Origin: Streptomyces sp. TS71-3
GTDB lineage: Bacteria > Actinomycetota > Actinomycetes > Streptomycetales > Streptomycetaceae
DNA length: 64,000 bases
Assembly (NCBI RefSeq): GCF_018327685.1
Contig: NZ_BNEL01000001.1
Location: 5,519,501 to 5,583,500, forward strand
Reading direction: 5' to 3'
The notes beneath the pieces are model-generated. The model was not told where the DNA came from. It did no database searches and was given only the letters and a program-made list of their open reading frames with translations. Every line of letters starts with the position of its first letter. The stretch's first letter is position 1. A program made the position numbers and the translations under genes. Positions 1-9,202 of this stretch are shown here, piece by piece.

Positions 1-745
1 CGTATATCCACCACGGCACGCGTGTCTCGGCCGCGTCGTCGGTGTTCTTCGCGCCGTTCTCGCCGCGGGCTCCAGCGGTGGCCAGGCCGGTGTCCTCCGG
101 GGTGCCGTCCTTGTCCGAGTCGTCGGTGCACCACTTGGACTTGAACTCGGCGGGAGCCGTGACCGTCGTACTGTCGGTCTTTCCGCCCTTCTCGTCCCAT
201 TCGAAGCCGACGCTCAGTGTCGGCGCCTCGACCTCCCACTCCGGCGGCACGTCGAAGACCGTGCCGAACCGGGTGTTGATCACGGTCTTCCAGCCCGGGA
301 TGGTGGTCTTCTCCCTGGCCTGCGTGCCGCGCTGGTCGTCGCCGGAGGAGTCGGAGTCGCTGGGGCTGGGCTGGGCCCGGCCGGAAGGGGAGGCCGACGA
401 GGAGGCGGACGGGGCGGGGCTCGCCTTGTCGTCCTTCTTGCCGCCCAGAACCAGGAAACCGGTCACACCGGCGGCGATCACCACGGCCGCCGCCGCGACC
501 ACCGCGGTGATCATCGTCTTCTTGCGGTCGTCACGCGGGGGCTTGGACGGGCCGCCGGGCACCGTCGGGGCGGACCAGTGCGGCTGGCCGGGCTGCTGCC
601 CAGGCGGCTGGGTGTAGGGGTTCGGCTGCTGGTACCCCGGCTGCTGATACGGATTGGGTTGCTGATACCCCGGTTGCTGATAAGGGTTCTGCCCCTGGTT
701 CTGCTGGTTCTGCTCGCCCCCGGGCGGCTGGTCTCCTGGCCACAT
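1..745 (-). CDS. Pro/Gln-rich single-pass membrane protein with extracytoplasmic domain (C-terminus cut by window edge)
   Basis: Reading down from an ATG at 743-745, an open frame runs off the left edge of the window, so about 248 residues are visible and the C-terminus is missing. The first ~60 residues are a Gln/Pro/Tyr/Asn-rich stretch built from repeats of the type NPYQQPGYQQP. A Lys/Arg-rich stop-transfer segment and one hydrophobic helix (Ala/Val/Ile, about residues 75-97) follow, then a Ser/Pro/Asp linker and a folded-looking domain that begins TTIPGWKTVINTRFGTVFDV and carries a Cys in SKWCTDD. The topology seen is a cytoplasmic proline-rich tail, one TM helix and an outside domain. 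Such proteins are common in Streptomyces and have no assigned reaction. It is divergent from the thioesterase-like gene at 943. The function is unknown; the gene call is firm. Confidence 0.8.
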   Translation of the reverse strand, partial: MWPGDQPPGGEQNQQNQGQNPYQQPGYQQPNPYQQPGYQQPNPYTQPPGQQPGQPHWSAPTVPGGPSKPPRDDRKKTMITAVVAAAAVVIAAGVTGFLVLGGKKDDKASPAPSASSSASPSGRAQPSPSDSDSSGDDQRGTQAREKTTIPGWKTVINTRFGTVFDVPPEWEVEAPTLSVGFEWDEKGGKTDSTTVTAPAEFKSKWCTDDSDKDGTPEDTGLATAGARGENGAKNTDDAAETRVPWWIY

Positions 746-942
746 GGGCAGCACTTTAGTGGCGCGACGGACACGTTTCCGTCACCGGGCCTCGTCAGCT
801 CCGTACCGGATCAACGCCACCGTGCGCGCCGGACGTTGGGGATGCCCCGGGGGATGCCCCGGGGGCGATACACCTCGAATTCACCGGGACCGCGGATCAT
901 GGGGGCTGGTCAGCGAAACTACCAGTCGGTAACCTCGCGCGC

Positions 943-1395
943 ATGACAGTCGAAAGCGCCGGAATCGGCGACATGCTGGCCTCCCTGGTTCCGATGATCC
1001 GGACCCTGAAACTGGAATTCGTCGAAGTCACCGGGGAGCACGCCGTTCTCCGCCTCCCGGATCAGCCGGAGTACCACAACCACCTCGGCGGCCCCCACGC
1101 GGGCGCCATGTTCACCCTGGGCGAGTCCGCCAGCGGTGCCATCGTCTTCGCCGCCTTCGGCGAGCAGCTCTCCCGCGCGGTGCCGCTCGCGGTGCGGGCC
1201 GAGATCGCGTACAGGAAGCTCGCCAAGGGTCCGGTGACCGCGACGGCGACCCTGGGCCGGCCGGCGGCCGAGGTCATCGCCGAACTCGACGCGGGTGGCC
1301 GCCCGGAGTTTCCGGTCGCCGTCGCCGTGCAGCGCGAGGACGGGGCCGTCACGGGCGAGATGACCGTGGTGTGGACGCTGCGGCCGAACGACTGA
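943..1395 (+). CDS. Hotdog-fold thioesterase-like protein (DUF4442/PaaI type)
   Basis: This 150-residue protein has the length and pattern of single hotdog-domain proteins of the DUF4442/YiiD-C group. A long N-terminal helix region (MLASLVPMIRTLKLEFVEV) is followed by a central segment YHNHLGGPHAGAMFTLGESA, in which HNHLGGPHAGA occupies the place of the hotdog HNxxGxxHGG-like signature. Alternating beta strands follow and end in MTVVWTLRP. Family members hydrolyse or bind acyl-CoA thioesters; the substrate here cannot be read from sequence. The start is ATG at 943. The gene stands alone, divergent from the membrane protein at 745-1. The fold assignment is good; thioesterase activity is inferred from the family. 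Confidence 0.8.
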   Translation: MTVESAGIGDMLASLVPMIRTLKLEFVEVTGEHAVLRLPDQPEYHNHLGGPHAGAMFTLGESASGAIVFAAFGEQLSRAVPLAVRAEIAYRKLAKGPVTATATLGRPAAEVIAELDAGGRPEFPVAVAVQREDGAVTGEMTVVWTLRPND

Positions 1396-1595
1396 GGGAC
1401 TTCGGTGGACTCCTCCTGGAGAACCGCTCGACGCGGTGCCGGACGCCGGCGAGGTCCCCTTCGACCCGCCGAAGCGGGCGGCCTCCCTCAGGGGTGTGGA
1501 CGGCCTGCCGGTCGAGTCCCGGGTGAATCCCTGACCGGCGCCGGTCCGGGGTCCCCGCTCCGGCGGGGCTTACGCACGTGTCGCGGTGACCGCCG

Positions 1596-3002
1596 ATGAC
1601 TGCGACGCGAATCCGGCTGCTGGACCTCGGCACCGTGCGCGAGGTGGTACGCGTCTCGGTCCCGCTGATGTTCGGCATGGTCGGCAACCTGATCCTGATG
1701 CTGGTCGACCGGATCTGCCTGGCCCGCTACTCGCAGGACGCGCTCAGGGCGTCCGGCCCCGCCGTGTTCACGGCGACCACGGTGATCATGGTGACCACGG
1801 GGGCGGTGGGCATCACCCGCTCCTACGTGGCACAGGCCCACGGCCGCGGTGACGAGCGCGACGCGCAGGACGAGGGCGCCACCGGCTTCGTCCTCGGCCT
1901 GCTGTTCTCGGCGCTGCTCCTGCTGTGCACCCCGGTGCTGACGAGGGTGCCGGCGCTCAGCGGGCAGCCCCCGGGCATCCAGGAGCTGGAGGCGCAGTTC
2001 CTGGGCCTGTCCACCCTCTACGGCTCCGTCATGACCCTCAACATGGCGCTGTCCTCCTACTTCAACGGCATGGGGCGCACCCGGGTGCCGATGGCCGTCG
2101 GCATCGCCGGCCAGGTGGTCGGCGTCGTGATGACGATCGGCCTGGTCTTCGGCCGCTTCGGGCTGCCGGAACTCGGCATGCGGGGCTCAGCGTTCGGCAC
2201 GCTGAGCGCCGTGTCCACCATGCTCGCCGGATACGCCGCCTTCCTGCCCAGGGGCTACGCCGCGGGCTTCGGCCGGCTCGTGCGGCGGGGCGGCCGGCAG
2301 GTCGCCTCGGTGCTGTGGCTGCGGCTGCGGCGTGGTGCGCCCGCCGGGGGCTCCCTCAGCCTGGAGGAGCTGGGCCAGACCGCTTTCGTGTGGCTGGCCG
2401 GCGTCCTCGGCCCGGTGGCGCTCGCCGCCGACAACGTCGCGCTGGCTCTCAACTACGCGGCCGTCATCCCCCTGATCGGCCTGGGCACGGGGTGCGGCAT
2501 CCTGTGCGGGAAGGCCGCGGGCGCCGGACTCCACCGCACCATCCCGGGCATCATGCGGGTCACCCTGATCGTCTCGGGCCTGTACGCGGCCGTGGTCGCG
2601 GTCTTCCAGATCGCCACCCCGGCCCTGCTGCTGGGTCCGTTCGGCCTCGACGGAATCGATCCGGTCGTGACCTCCCACGCCGTGGACGCCTCTCGGGTGC
2701 TGTGGACCTACTCCTTCGCGTGCATGTTCTCGATGGCCGGCTCCGCCGTCCTGGAGTGTCTCGGCCTCGCGCGCTTCGGGTTCCTGGCGCGGATCATCCT
2801 CATGTGGTGCCTGTGCGTCCCCACGATCAGCGCGTTCGTCCTGCTCCACCGCGATGACCCGGACATGCTCCCGATCATGTGGGTGATCTTCTCCGCCTTC
2901 GAGGCGGTGATGGCCGCGGTCTGCATGTGGCGGATCAGGCGTGCCGTCGGCAGCGGCGAGAACCGGCTCCACGACGCCGAACGGGTTCAGCAGGCGGCCT
3001 GA
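1596..3002 (+). CDS. MATE-family multidrug/toxin efflux transporter
   Basis: The 468-residue product has about twelve hydrophobic segments in two similar halves, as expected for a MATE antiporter. The first half carries SVPLMFGMVGNLILMLVDRI and a second-helix region with GAVGITRSYVAQAHGRGD. The middle has the typical SYFNGMGRTRVPMAVGI segment (the fooGxGRTRxP motif after TM4), and the C-terminal half repeats the pattern with GCGILCGKAAGAGL. MATE proteins exchange Na+ or H+ for cationic or lipophilic compounds at the cytoplasmic membrane. Length and topology match the family and no residues appear to be missing. It has no obvious operon partner: the next gene downstream is a damaged sugar-transport locus. 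The substrate is unknown. Confidence 0.88.
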   Translation: MTATRIRLLDLGTVREVVRVSVPLMFGMVGNLILMLVDRICLARYSQDALRASGPAVFTATTVIMVTTGAVGITRSYVAQAHGRGDERDAQDEGATGFVLGLLFSALLLLCTPVLTRVPALSGQPPGIQELEAQFLGLSTLYGSVMTLNMALSSYFNGMGRTRVPMAVGIAGQVVGVVMTIGLVFGRFGLPELGMRGSAFGTLSAVSTMLAGYAAFLPRGYAAGFGRLVRRGGRQVASVLWLRLRRGAPAGGSLSLEELGQTAFVWLAGVLGPVALAADNVALALNYAAVIPLIGLGTGCGILCGKAAGAGLHRTIPGIMRVTLIVSGLYAAVVAVFQIATPALLLGPFGLDGIDPVVTSHAVDASRVLWTYSFACMFSMAGSAVLECLGLARFGFLARIILMWCLCVPTISAFVLLHRDDPDMLPIMWVIFSAFEAVMAAVCMWRIRRAVGSGENRLHDAERVQQAA

Positions 3003-3238
3003 CCGCGACCGTACGGAGCGTGCGGTCGGGTGGCTGAGGCATGCCTGCGGGCCCGCAAGGAGGCCCTGGTGGAAGTGGGGATCGCGGCACTCGGCAGACT
3101 GCGCAGGGTCGGCCTCACGGATTCCGGCGCCGTCCCGGCTGCACCTGCTCGGTCGGAGCGGGCGGACGGCCGCCTCGTCGCCGCCGCGGCCGGACCTACC
3201 CCGCCCGCCGCGGACGGTGACGACGACCGCTCGACGGG

Positions 3239-3398
3239 GTGGGACTCGGCAGGCCCGGCTGGCTGGTCGACGACACCCTGGCCATGGGCGTGGTGATCTT
3301 CGTGGGGCTCTGGATGCACGCCGGCTTCTACGTGCTCATCGTCCTGGCCGGGCTCCAGGGCATCGACCCCGTCTACTACGAGGCCGCCCGGGCGCACG
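3239..3398 (+). pseudogene. Remnant of a MalF-type sugar ABC transporter permease
   Basis: About 53 codons in one frame read like the C-terminal third of a MalF/UgpA-type permease. They contain an amphipathic-to-hydrophobic segment (DDTLAMGVVIFVGLWMHAGF), the helix YVLIVLAGLQGIDP, and YYEAARAHG, which is the conserved EAA loop that docks onto the ATPase. Upstream the frame meets a stop at 3218 and no further permease sequence is recognisable. Downstream the similarity ends exactly where the GTG start of the next gene lies (3399). The piece is far too short to be functional and is best explained by a deletion that removed the rest of a sugar ABC operon. Identification rests on the EAA motif and the flanking helix, which are clear. 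Confidence 0.7.
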
Positions 3399-6022
3399 GT
3401 GCACGCCCTCGACGAGCACGGCACGGTACGCGACTGGCTGGCCGGCCCCGCCTGGCGGGAACCCGCCGACGACCTGGACGCATACATGGCCGCCGACGGG
3501 GACCCGTGGGGCGGGCACGGCCGGTGGCGGCTCACCAACGGGCCCGACGCCACCCCGCTGAAGGAGGAGCTGTACCGGCACCGTCCGCTCGGCCGCGACC
3601 CCGTCGAGGGAGCGGTGGCCGAGGGCGCGGAGATCCGGTACACAGGCCCGGCGGCACCCGGCACACCGGTCACTGGCGGCGCGTGCACACCGCCGCGGAC
3701 GGGCTCGTGGACTGGAGCGCCTTCTGCTTCACCCCCGAGTACCGTCTCGCCCTCGCGGCATGCGTGCTGGAGGCGGACCAGGCGGAGCGGCGGGTGCTGC
3801 GGACGGCGACCACCGGTCCGATGCTGCTGTTCGTGAACGGCGAGGTGGTGGACGAGTCCGACACCGTGACCTACATGGAGCCCGCCGAGCGCGAGGTGCG
3901 GATCTGGCTGCCGTCCGGTACCACGACCGTCGTCGTCGCGTCCTGGCAGGTGGCGTTCCGCGAGGTGCGGCAGGTCGTGCGGCTGCGCGTCGGCGGCCTT
4001 CCGGTACGCGTCGTCGTGCCCGCCGAAGGCGCCTGCGAGTACACGTCGGCGGTCGCCGAGCGGCTGCTCGACGCCGTGGGCACCACCCGCTGGGGCAGCA
4101 CGGACGGCACGGTCCCGCTCACCGGGCCCGCGGGCGCGGCACTGCGCGTGGAGTGGCCGGGGCACACGAGCCGGATCCGGCTGGACGGCGGGCGGGCGAC
4201 GCTGCGCCTGGACGGGGCCGGTCCGCAGACGGGAGAAGGGGCAGCGGGCGCCGCCCCGGAGCCGCCCGCCGGCGAGACGGTACTGCGGATCTTCGCGGAC
4301 GACCCCCGGGCGCCGGTGTTCCGCGAGTTCCCCGTCGCCGTGCTGCCGCGCGACCACCGGGACAGCCCGACGGGCGATCCGGCCGAGTGGCGCGCCGGGT
4401 TCCTGCGGCACGCGGCCCGGGCGGACGGTGTCGGCGGCGAGCTGGTCCGCGCGCTCACCGACCCCGGGCACACCGTCCGCGAGCCCGCCCTGGCCCGCGC
4501 CCTGTGGATGATCGGCAACCGTGCGGACTGCGCCGACTTCGAGGCCGTCGGCCTGTACCACCTGTGGCGTCGGGCACCCGCCGAGCGCTGGGAGCCGGGG
4601 CTGCGAGAACGGGTCAAGGCCGCGCTCCTCGGCTTCAAGTACTGGATCGACCAGCCGGGCCTGGACGCCATGTGCTACTTCACCGAGAACCACCAGCTCG
4701 TCTGGCACACCGCCGAGCTGCTGTGGGGCACCGAGCTGGCCGGGGAGACCTTCGGCAACACCGGCTGGACCGGGGCCGAGCACGCCGCCCACGCGCGGGG
4801 CATGGCACTGTCCTGGATGCGCCGCAAGCTCGCCCAGGGCTTCAGCGAGTTCGACTCCAACGCCTACCTCGCGATCGACCTGCTGGCGCTGGTCTCGCTC
4901 GTCGAGTTCAGCGAGTCCTTCGAGGACGGTGAGGGGGAGGTGGTCCGGCTGGCGGCCGGGGTCGCCGACCGGGTCCTCTTCAGCCTGGCCGCCAACTCCT
5001 GGCGCGGCATCCACGGCTGCGCCCACGGCCGCTCCTACGTCTCGGCACTGCGCTCGTCCCGGTTCGAGGAGACCGCGCCGATCATGCGGGTGTGCTTCGG
5101 CACCGGCGCCCTCAACGACGCGGTGCTCCCGGCTGCCGTGGTGGCCACGGCCGGCCGGTACCGGATGCCGGACGTCATCCGGCAAGCCGCACACGACCTG
5201 CCCGAGCGCTGGTGGGGCCGGCAGAGCTACCGCGGCGAGTACCGCTACGCCCATGACCTCCTCTCCCGCCCGTACGGCTCCGACCTCACCGTCTACAAGA
5301 CCCCCGACGCGATGCTCTCCTGCGCGGGTGACTACCGCCCCGGCCTGCCCGGCCTCCAGGAGCACGTCTGGGGCGCCACCGTGGGCCCGCAGGCGCAGGT
5401 CTTCGTCACCCACGCACCGAACGCCTCCGTCTCGCCCTCGGCGCGGCCGGGCGCCTGGGCCGGCAACCGGATCCTGCCCCGCGCCCGCCAGCACGAGGAC
5501 ACGGTGCTCGCGCTGTACCGGATCCCCGACGACGACGTGATGGGCTACACGCACGCGTGGTTCCCGCTCGGGGAGTTCGACGAGTGGGTGCGGCACGGCG
5601 TCTGGACGGCGGCACGCAAGGGCAACGGGTACGTGGCGCTGGCCACCGAGGGCGGCGCCAGGCCGGGGGCCGCCGGACCCGACGCCTGGCAGGAACTCCG
5701 GCCGGTCGGCCCCGGCACGGCCTGGGTGTGCACGGTGGGGCGGCGCGCCGTGCACGGGGAGTTCGGCGACTTCGTACGGGCCCTGGCGGAGCCGGACTTC
5801 GGCCCCGGCCGGGTGGCGCTGCGCACCCGCGCGGGCACGGAGCTGTCCCTGGACTGGTCGGGTCCGTTCACCGTCGACGGGCGCCCCGCGGACCTCGCGG
5901 CCGACGGCACCATCGCCACGCCCCCGCAGCTCGACAACCCCTACGCCCACCTCGCCGCGGGGGCGTCCGTCCTGCGGATCGGCCCGCACGAGATCGATCT
6001 GACGCGAGGCCGGGACGTGTGA
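3399..6022 (+). pseudogene. Large alpha/alpha-toroid-like protein of unknown function, disrupted by one frameshift
   Basis: From a GTG at 3399 a natural-looking frame encodes HALDEHGTVRDWLAGPAW and continues to about 3665 (RYTGPAAPGT). The sense then moves to another frame, which continues with HWRRVHTAADGLVDWSAFCF and runs to a stop at 6022. The reading that crosses this region without the shift is Arg-rich nonsense, so one indel near 3655-3675 best explains the data. Repaired, the protein would have about 874 residues: a beta-rich N-terminal third, then a helical barrel-like region with NHQLVWHTAELLWG and HGRSYVSALRSSRFEET, and a beta C-terminus. The layout recalls (alpha/alpha)-toroid polysaccharide lyases or hydrolases, but no named family could be fixed. 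Next to the sugar permease remnant it was probably part of a sugar-use operon. A sequencing error is possible. Confidence 0.6.
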
Positions 6023-6327
6023 TGCCGTGACCGGGGCCGCCTGCGGGCAGCCCCGGCGTGGTGTGCCCGCATGCCAGCGGAAGACGGCCATCGGGTGCTC
6101 CACGCATCACCCTTGTTCCGTCGTCGCCGTCCGAGGCCCCCTGGAACCGTCCCCCCCACTGACATTGGTACGAACTTTTCCGGAGCGGCGTTGCCCCAGG
6201 TCATCGGGGGTGCAGCGGCATCAGCTGCCGTGTCGACATCTTGACGCAGTGTCACGGGGACAGTTCACTCACGCCGCGGCTGCGTGGCCGCCCCCTCCCA
6301 CCAGGGGCACGAGAAGGGCAGCACTCT
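6023..6327 (+). other. Intergenic region upstream of the GH30 gene, with a terminator hairpin
   Basis: About 305 bases without a convincing gene. A hairpin (CCGGGGC at 6031-6037 and GCCCCGG at 6050-6056, 12-nt loop) directly follows the damaged gene and probably terminates it. The remainder should hold the promoter of the secreted GH30 gene. An AT-richer patch, GACATTGGTACGAACTTTTC around 6162-6181, is the likeliest regulatory segment, but no operator could be named. A Shine-Dalgarno sequence GAGAAGG at 6311-6317 precedes the GH30 start. Confidence 0.45.
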
Positions 6328-8085
6328 ATGGCGAGATCGACTGGCCTCTTGCAACGTTGCGCGAGATTCGCGCTGGTCGGCGTACTTGGTGTCACGGGAC
6401 TGACCCAAGTGGCCGCGGGAACCGCGCAGGCCGCGGGCGAGCAAGTGCACATAGCGCTGACCACCACGGACGACGCGGGCGGGCGGCACGTCACCCGCGG
6501 CCTCCAGGACCAGACCCCCATCGCGTTCCAGGCCGGCAGCGGCGGTGGCGGGACGGCCATCAGCGTCGACGAGAACACCAGGTACCAGGAGTTCAGCGGC
6601 GCGGGCGCATCGTTCACGGACACCGCGGCGTGGCTGATGAACAGCAGCGGGGCACTGTCTCAGGCCACCCGCACCGACGTCATGAACAAGCTGTTCTCGC
6701 CCACCTCCGGCATCGGCGTGAGCTTCCTGCGCAACCCGATGGGCGCCTCCGACCTGGCCCGGTTCAGCTACACCTACGACGACGTGCCGGCCGGCCAGAC
6801 CGACCCGGGCCTCGCGAAGTTCAGCATCGCCCACGACCAGGCCGACGTGCTGCCGCTGACCAGGCAGGCCAAGCAGCTCAACCCGGCGCTGAAGGTCATG
6901 GCCTCGCCGTGGACCGCCCCGCCGTGGATGAAGGACAACGACAGCTACGACCAGGGCTGGCTGGAATCCCAGTACTACGGCGCCTACGCGCAGTACTTCG
7001 TGAAGTACATCCAGGCGTACCAGAGCGCCGGAGTGCCGATCGACTACGTCTCGGAGCAGAACGAGCCGACCTGTTGCGGCGGTTACCCGTCCATGCAGTG
7101 GAACGGCTCGGGTCTCGCCTACTTCGCCAAGAACAGCCTCCTGCCGGCGCTGCACAGCGCGAGCCTGAAGACCAAGGTCCTCGCCCTCGACTGGAACCCC
7201 GACTCGTACGCGGGGTACGCGCAGCCGACCGTGGACGACGCCGCGATCCGCAACGACCCCAACTTCGGGGGCATCGCCTACCACGGCTACACGGGCCACA
7301 TCGACACCCAGACGACGGTCCACAACCAGTACCCGAACGTGCCCGCCTTCGACACGGAGCACTCCGGCGGTACCTGGATCGCGGACCAGCAGAACGAGGA
7401 CATGACCAACCTGGTCGACTACTTCCGCAACTGGGGACAGAGCTGGGTCAAGTGGAGTCTCGCCGTCGACCAGGGCATGGGCCCGCACAACGGGGGCTGC
7501 GGCACCTGCACCGGCCTGATCACCGTCCACAACGGCGACAGCCGCAGCGGCCAGGTCGACTACACCGTCGAGTACTACACGATGGGCCACGTCACCAAGT
7601 TCGTGCGCCCCGGCGCCCACCGCATCGCCTCGACCGCCTCCACGTCCGTCCCCAACGTCGCCTGGCAGAACCCCGACGGGAGCAAGGCCCTCATCGCCTA
7701 CAACCCGTCCACCTCGGCCCAGCAGATCAAGGTCGTCTGGGGCGGCCAGTCGTTCGGCTACTCGCTGCCGGGCAAGACCTCCGCGACGTTCACCTGGGCG
7801 GGCACCCAGAGCGGCGGCTCCGACAGGACGGGCACCCTCACCGGCGCCGGCGGCAAGTGCCTCGACGTCGCCGGCGCCTCGACCGCGAACGGCGCCAAGG
7901 TCCAGTTGTACGACTGCAACGGCACCGGTGCCCAGCAGTGGCGCCTGGAGTCGGCCGGCGACCTGGTCAACGTGGCGGCGAACAAGTGCCTCGACGTGAC
8001 GGACATGTCGTCGGCCGACGGCGCGAAGGTCCAGCTCTGGACCTGTACGGGCACGGCCAACCAGAAGTGGCAGCTGCACACCTGA
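6328..8085 (+). CDS. Secreted glycoside hydrolase family 30 enzyme with C-terminal ricin-type lectin domain
   Basis: The ATG at 6328 is preferred over an upstream in-frame start because GAGAAGG lies 11 nt before it and a clean signal peptide follows (twin basic start, LVGVLGVTGLTQVAAG, cleavage after TAQAA). The 585-residue product has a GH30-type (beta/alpha)8 domain at about residues 45-400 and the beta domain typical of the family to about 485. A ricin-B beta-trefoil segment (about 500-585) has KCLDVAGAS and two QxW motifs. The probable acid/base is Glu246 in SEQNEP and the probable nucleophile Glu344 in FDTEHS. GH30 enzymes cut beta-linked glucans, xylans or beta-1,6-galactan; secreted Streptomyces endo-beta-1,6-galactanases have this domain pair, so arabinogalactan side chains are a reasonable but unproven substrate. 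A terminator follows at 8099. Confidence 0.88.
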   Translation: MARSTGLLQRCARFALVGVLGVTGLTQVAAGTAQAAGEQVHIALTTTDDAGGRHVTRGLQDQTPIAFQAGSGGGGTAISVDENTRYQEFSGAGASFTDTAAWLMNSSGALSQATRTDVMNKLFSPTSGIGVSFLRNPMGASDLARFSYTYDDVPAGQTDPGLAKFSIAHDQADVLPLTRQAKQLNPALKVMASPWTAPPWMKDNDSYDQGWLESQYYGAYAQYFVKYIQAYQSAGVPIDYVSEQNEPTCCGGYPSMQWNGSGLAYFAKNSLLPALHSASLKTKVLALDWNPDSYAGYAQPTVDDAAIRNDPNFGGIAYHGYTGHIDTQTTVHNQYPNVPAFDTEHSGGTWIADQQNEDMTNLVDYFRNWGQSWVKWSLAVDQGMGPHNGGCGTCTGLITVHNGDSRSGQVDYTVEYYTMGHVTKFVRPGAHRIASTASTSVPNVAWQNPDGSKALIAYNPSTSAQQIKVVWGGQSFGYSLPGKTSATFTWAGTQSGGSDRTGTLTGAGGKCLDVAGASTANGAKVQLYDCNGTGAQQWRLESAGDLVNVAANKCLDVTDMSSADGAKVQLWTCTGTANQKWQLHT

Positions 8086-8098
8086 CCCACGGGCCAGG

Positions 8099-8146
8099 CC
8101 GAGGCACCGCCGGGCTCCGACCACCAGGGCCGGGACGGTGCCTCGG
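8099..8146 (+). terminator. Rho-independent-like terminator after the GH30 gene
   Basis: CCGAGGCACCG (8099-8109) is a perfect inverted repeat of CGGTGCCTCGG (8136-8146), giving an 11-bp stem with a 26-nt loop 13 bases after the GH30 stop codon. There is no U-tract, as is usual in Streptomyces terminators. Confidence 0.65.
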
Positions 8147-8503
8147 CACGCGGGCGGGGCCACCGTCCGGATCGGATTCAGACACGTCTGATCCTGTTCG
8201 ATGACGCCACGTGTCGCTCCGGGCGATCTCTGGGGGTGCCTGGGCTGCGACCGCCGTCCCAGTCCGGAGGCGACCGCCATCCCATTCCGGAGGCGACCGC
8301 CGTCCCAGCCACTGAGACGGCCACGCGACCCGGACGCCCGGTCGCGGCCCGGCCGACACGCCTCCTCGCCCTTCGGCGGCGCACCGTCCCGGCGGGACCA
8401 GCAGGTAGGCTTCCGTACAAGCGTGCAGGGGGTGCGCGGACAGCGCGCGGCCGAGCCGGCGGACCAGGGCCGTGGCGAGGCGGGCAAAGCGGGAGGACCG
8501 GGG
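8147..8503 (+). other. Intergenic region between GH30 and DedA genes
   Basis: About 360 bases with no convincing gene on either strand. It contains the 23-bp tandem repeat at 8248-8310, and its right end carries the DedA ribosome-binding site GGGAGGA (8491-8497). The long open frames through it are Arg/Pro-rich and lack support. Confidence 0.4.
8248..8310 (+). repeat. 23-bp tandem repeat, 2.7 copies
   Basis: Units at 8248-8270, 8271-8293 and a partial one at 8294-8310 share the core CGACCGCCGTCCCAGTCCGG with two substitutions in the middle unit. The array lies in the noncoding stretch upstream of the DedA gene. A role is not evident; it may be a replication-slippage product or a regulator-binding array. 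Confidence 0.75.
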
Positions 8504-9166
8504 TTGAACGTCCACGAGTGGCTGATGCACATTCCGGCGGTCAGCGTGTATCTGCTGGTGGCCCTGGTCATCGGCACGGAGAGCCTCGGCATCCCGCTGC
8601 CGGGCGAGATCATCCTGGTCGCCGCCGCGCTGCTGTCCTCCCAGCAGGGGCACATCGACCCGTTCGTCCTGGGCGCCAGCGCGAGCGCCGGTGCCGTCAT
8701 CGGCGACTCCATCGGCTACGCCATCGGACGCAAGGGCGGCCGCCCGCTGCTCGCCTGGCTGGGCGCGAAGTTCCCCTCACACTTCAGCCCCGGCCATGTG
8801 GCCACCGCCGAGCGGTCCTTCGAGAAGTGGGGGATGTGGGCCGTGTTCTTCGGCCGCTTCATCGCCCTGCTGCGGATCTTCGCCGGCCCGCTGGCCGGTG
8901 TGCTCCACATGCCGTACTGGAAGTTCCTCATCGCCAACCTCCTCGGCGGGGTGATCTGGGCGGGCGGCACCACGGCCGTCATCTACTACCTGGGTCTGGT
9001 CGCCGAGTCCTGGCTCTCCCGCTTCTCCTGGGTGGGCCTGGTGCTCGCGGTGCTGATCGGGCTCGCGTCCTTCGTCGTCATCCGGCGCCGGGGGAAGAAG
9101 GCGGAAGAGGCCGGCGCGGCGCACGCGGAGCAGGAGAAGGAGCCCGCCGGCGCGGACGCCGAGTAG
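8504..9166 (+). CDS. DedA/SNARE-associated (VTT domain) membrane protein
   Basis: The TTG at 8504 is chosen because GGGAGGA (8491-8497) lies seven bases upstream; longer in-frame extensions are low-complexity. The 220-residue product has the DedA layout: an N-terminal helix, the re-entrant segment ESLGIPLPGEIILVAAALLS, then AGAVIGDSIGYAIGRKGGRP, then FFGRFIALLRIFAGPLAGVL with the conserved FxxRFxPxxR-like arginines, and three more helices. The tail is charged and Glu/Ala/Lys-rich. DedA proteins act in the cytoplasmic membrane; characterised members scramble or flip lipids such as polyprenyl phosphate or phosphatidylethanolamine. The exact substrate is unknown. The gene is convergent with the carbonic-anhydrase gene on the opposite strand. 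Confidence 0.88.
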   Translation: MNVHEWLMHIPAVSVYLLVALVIGTESLGIPLPGEIILVAAALLSSQQGHIDPFVLGASASAGAVIGDSIGYAIGRKGGRPLLAWLGAKFPSHFSPGHVATAERSFEKWGMWAVFFGRFIALLRIFAGPLAGVLHMPYWKFLIANLLGGVIWAGGTTAVIYYLGLVAESWLSRFSWVGLVLAVLIGLASFVVIRRRGKKAEEAGAAHAEQEKEPAGADAE

Positions 9167-9202
9167 CGGAACCAACCGCCCCCGGCCGGCGCCCTACCTC
9201 TG

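Noticed and set aside
3239..6022. A 927-residue fusion of permease and large protein as a real gene
   Set aside because: Between ~3400 and ~3660 its reading is Arg-rich nonsense, while another frame gives a natural sequence there; it arises from a deletion plus a frameshift.
2987..6103. A 1038-residue open frame on the minus strand
   Set aside because: It is Arg/Gly/Val-rich with no domain pattern and lies antisense to the MATE end and the frameshifted gene. It is a by-product of high-GC third-position bias.
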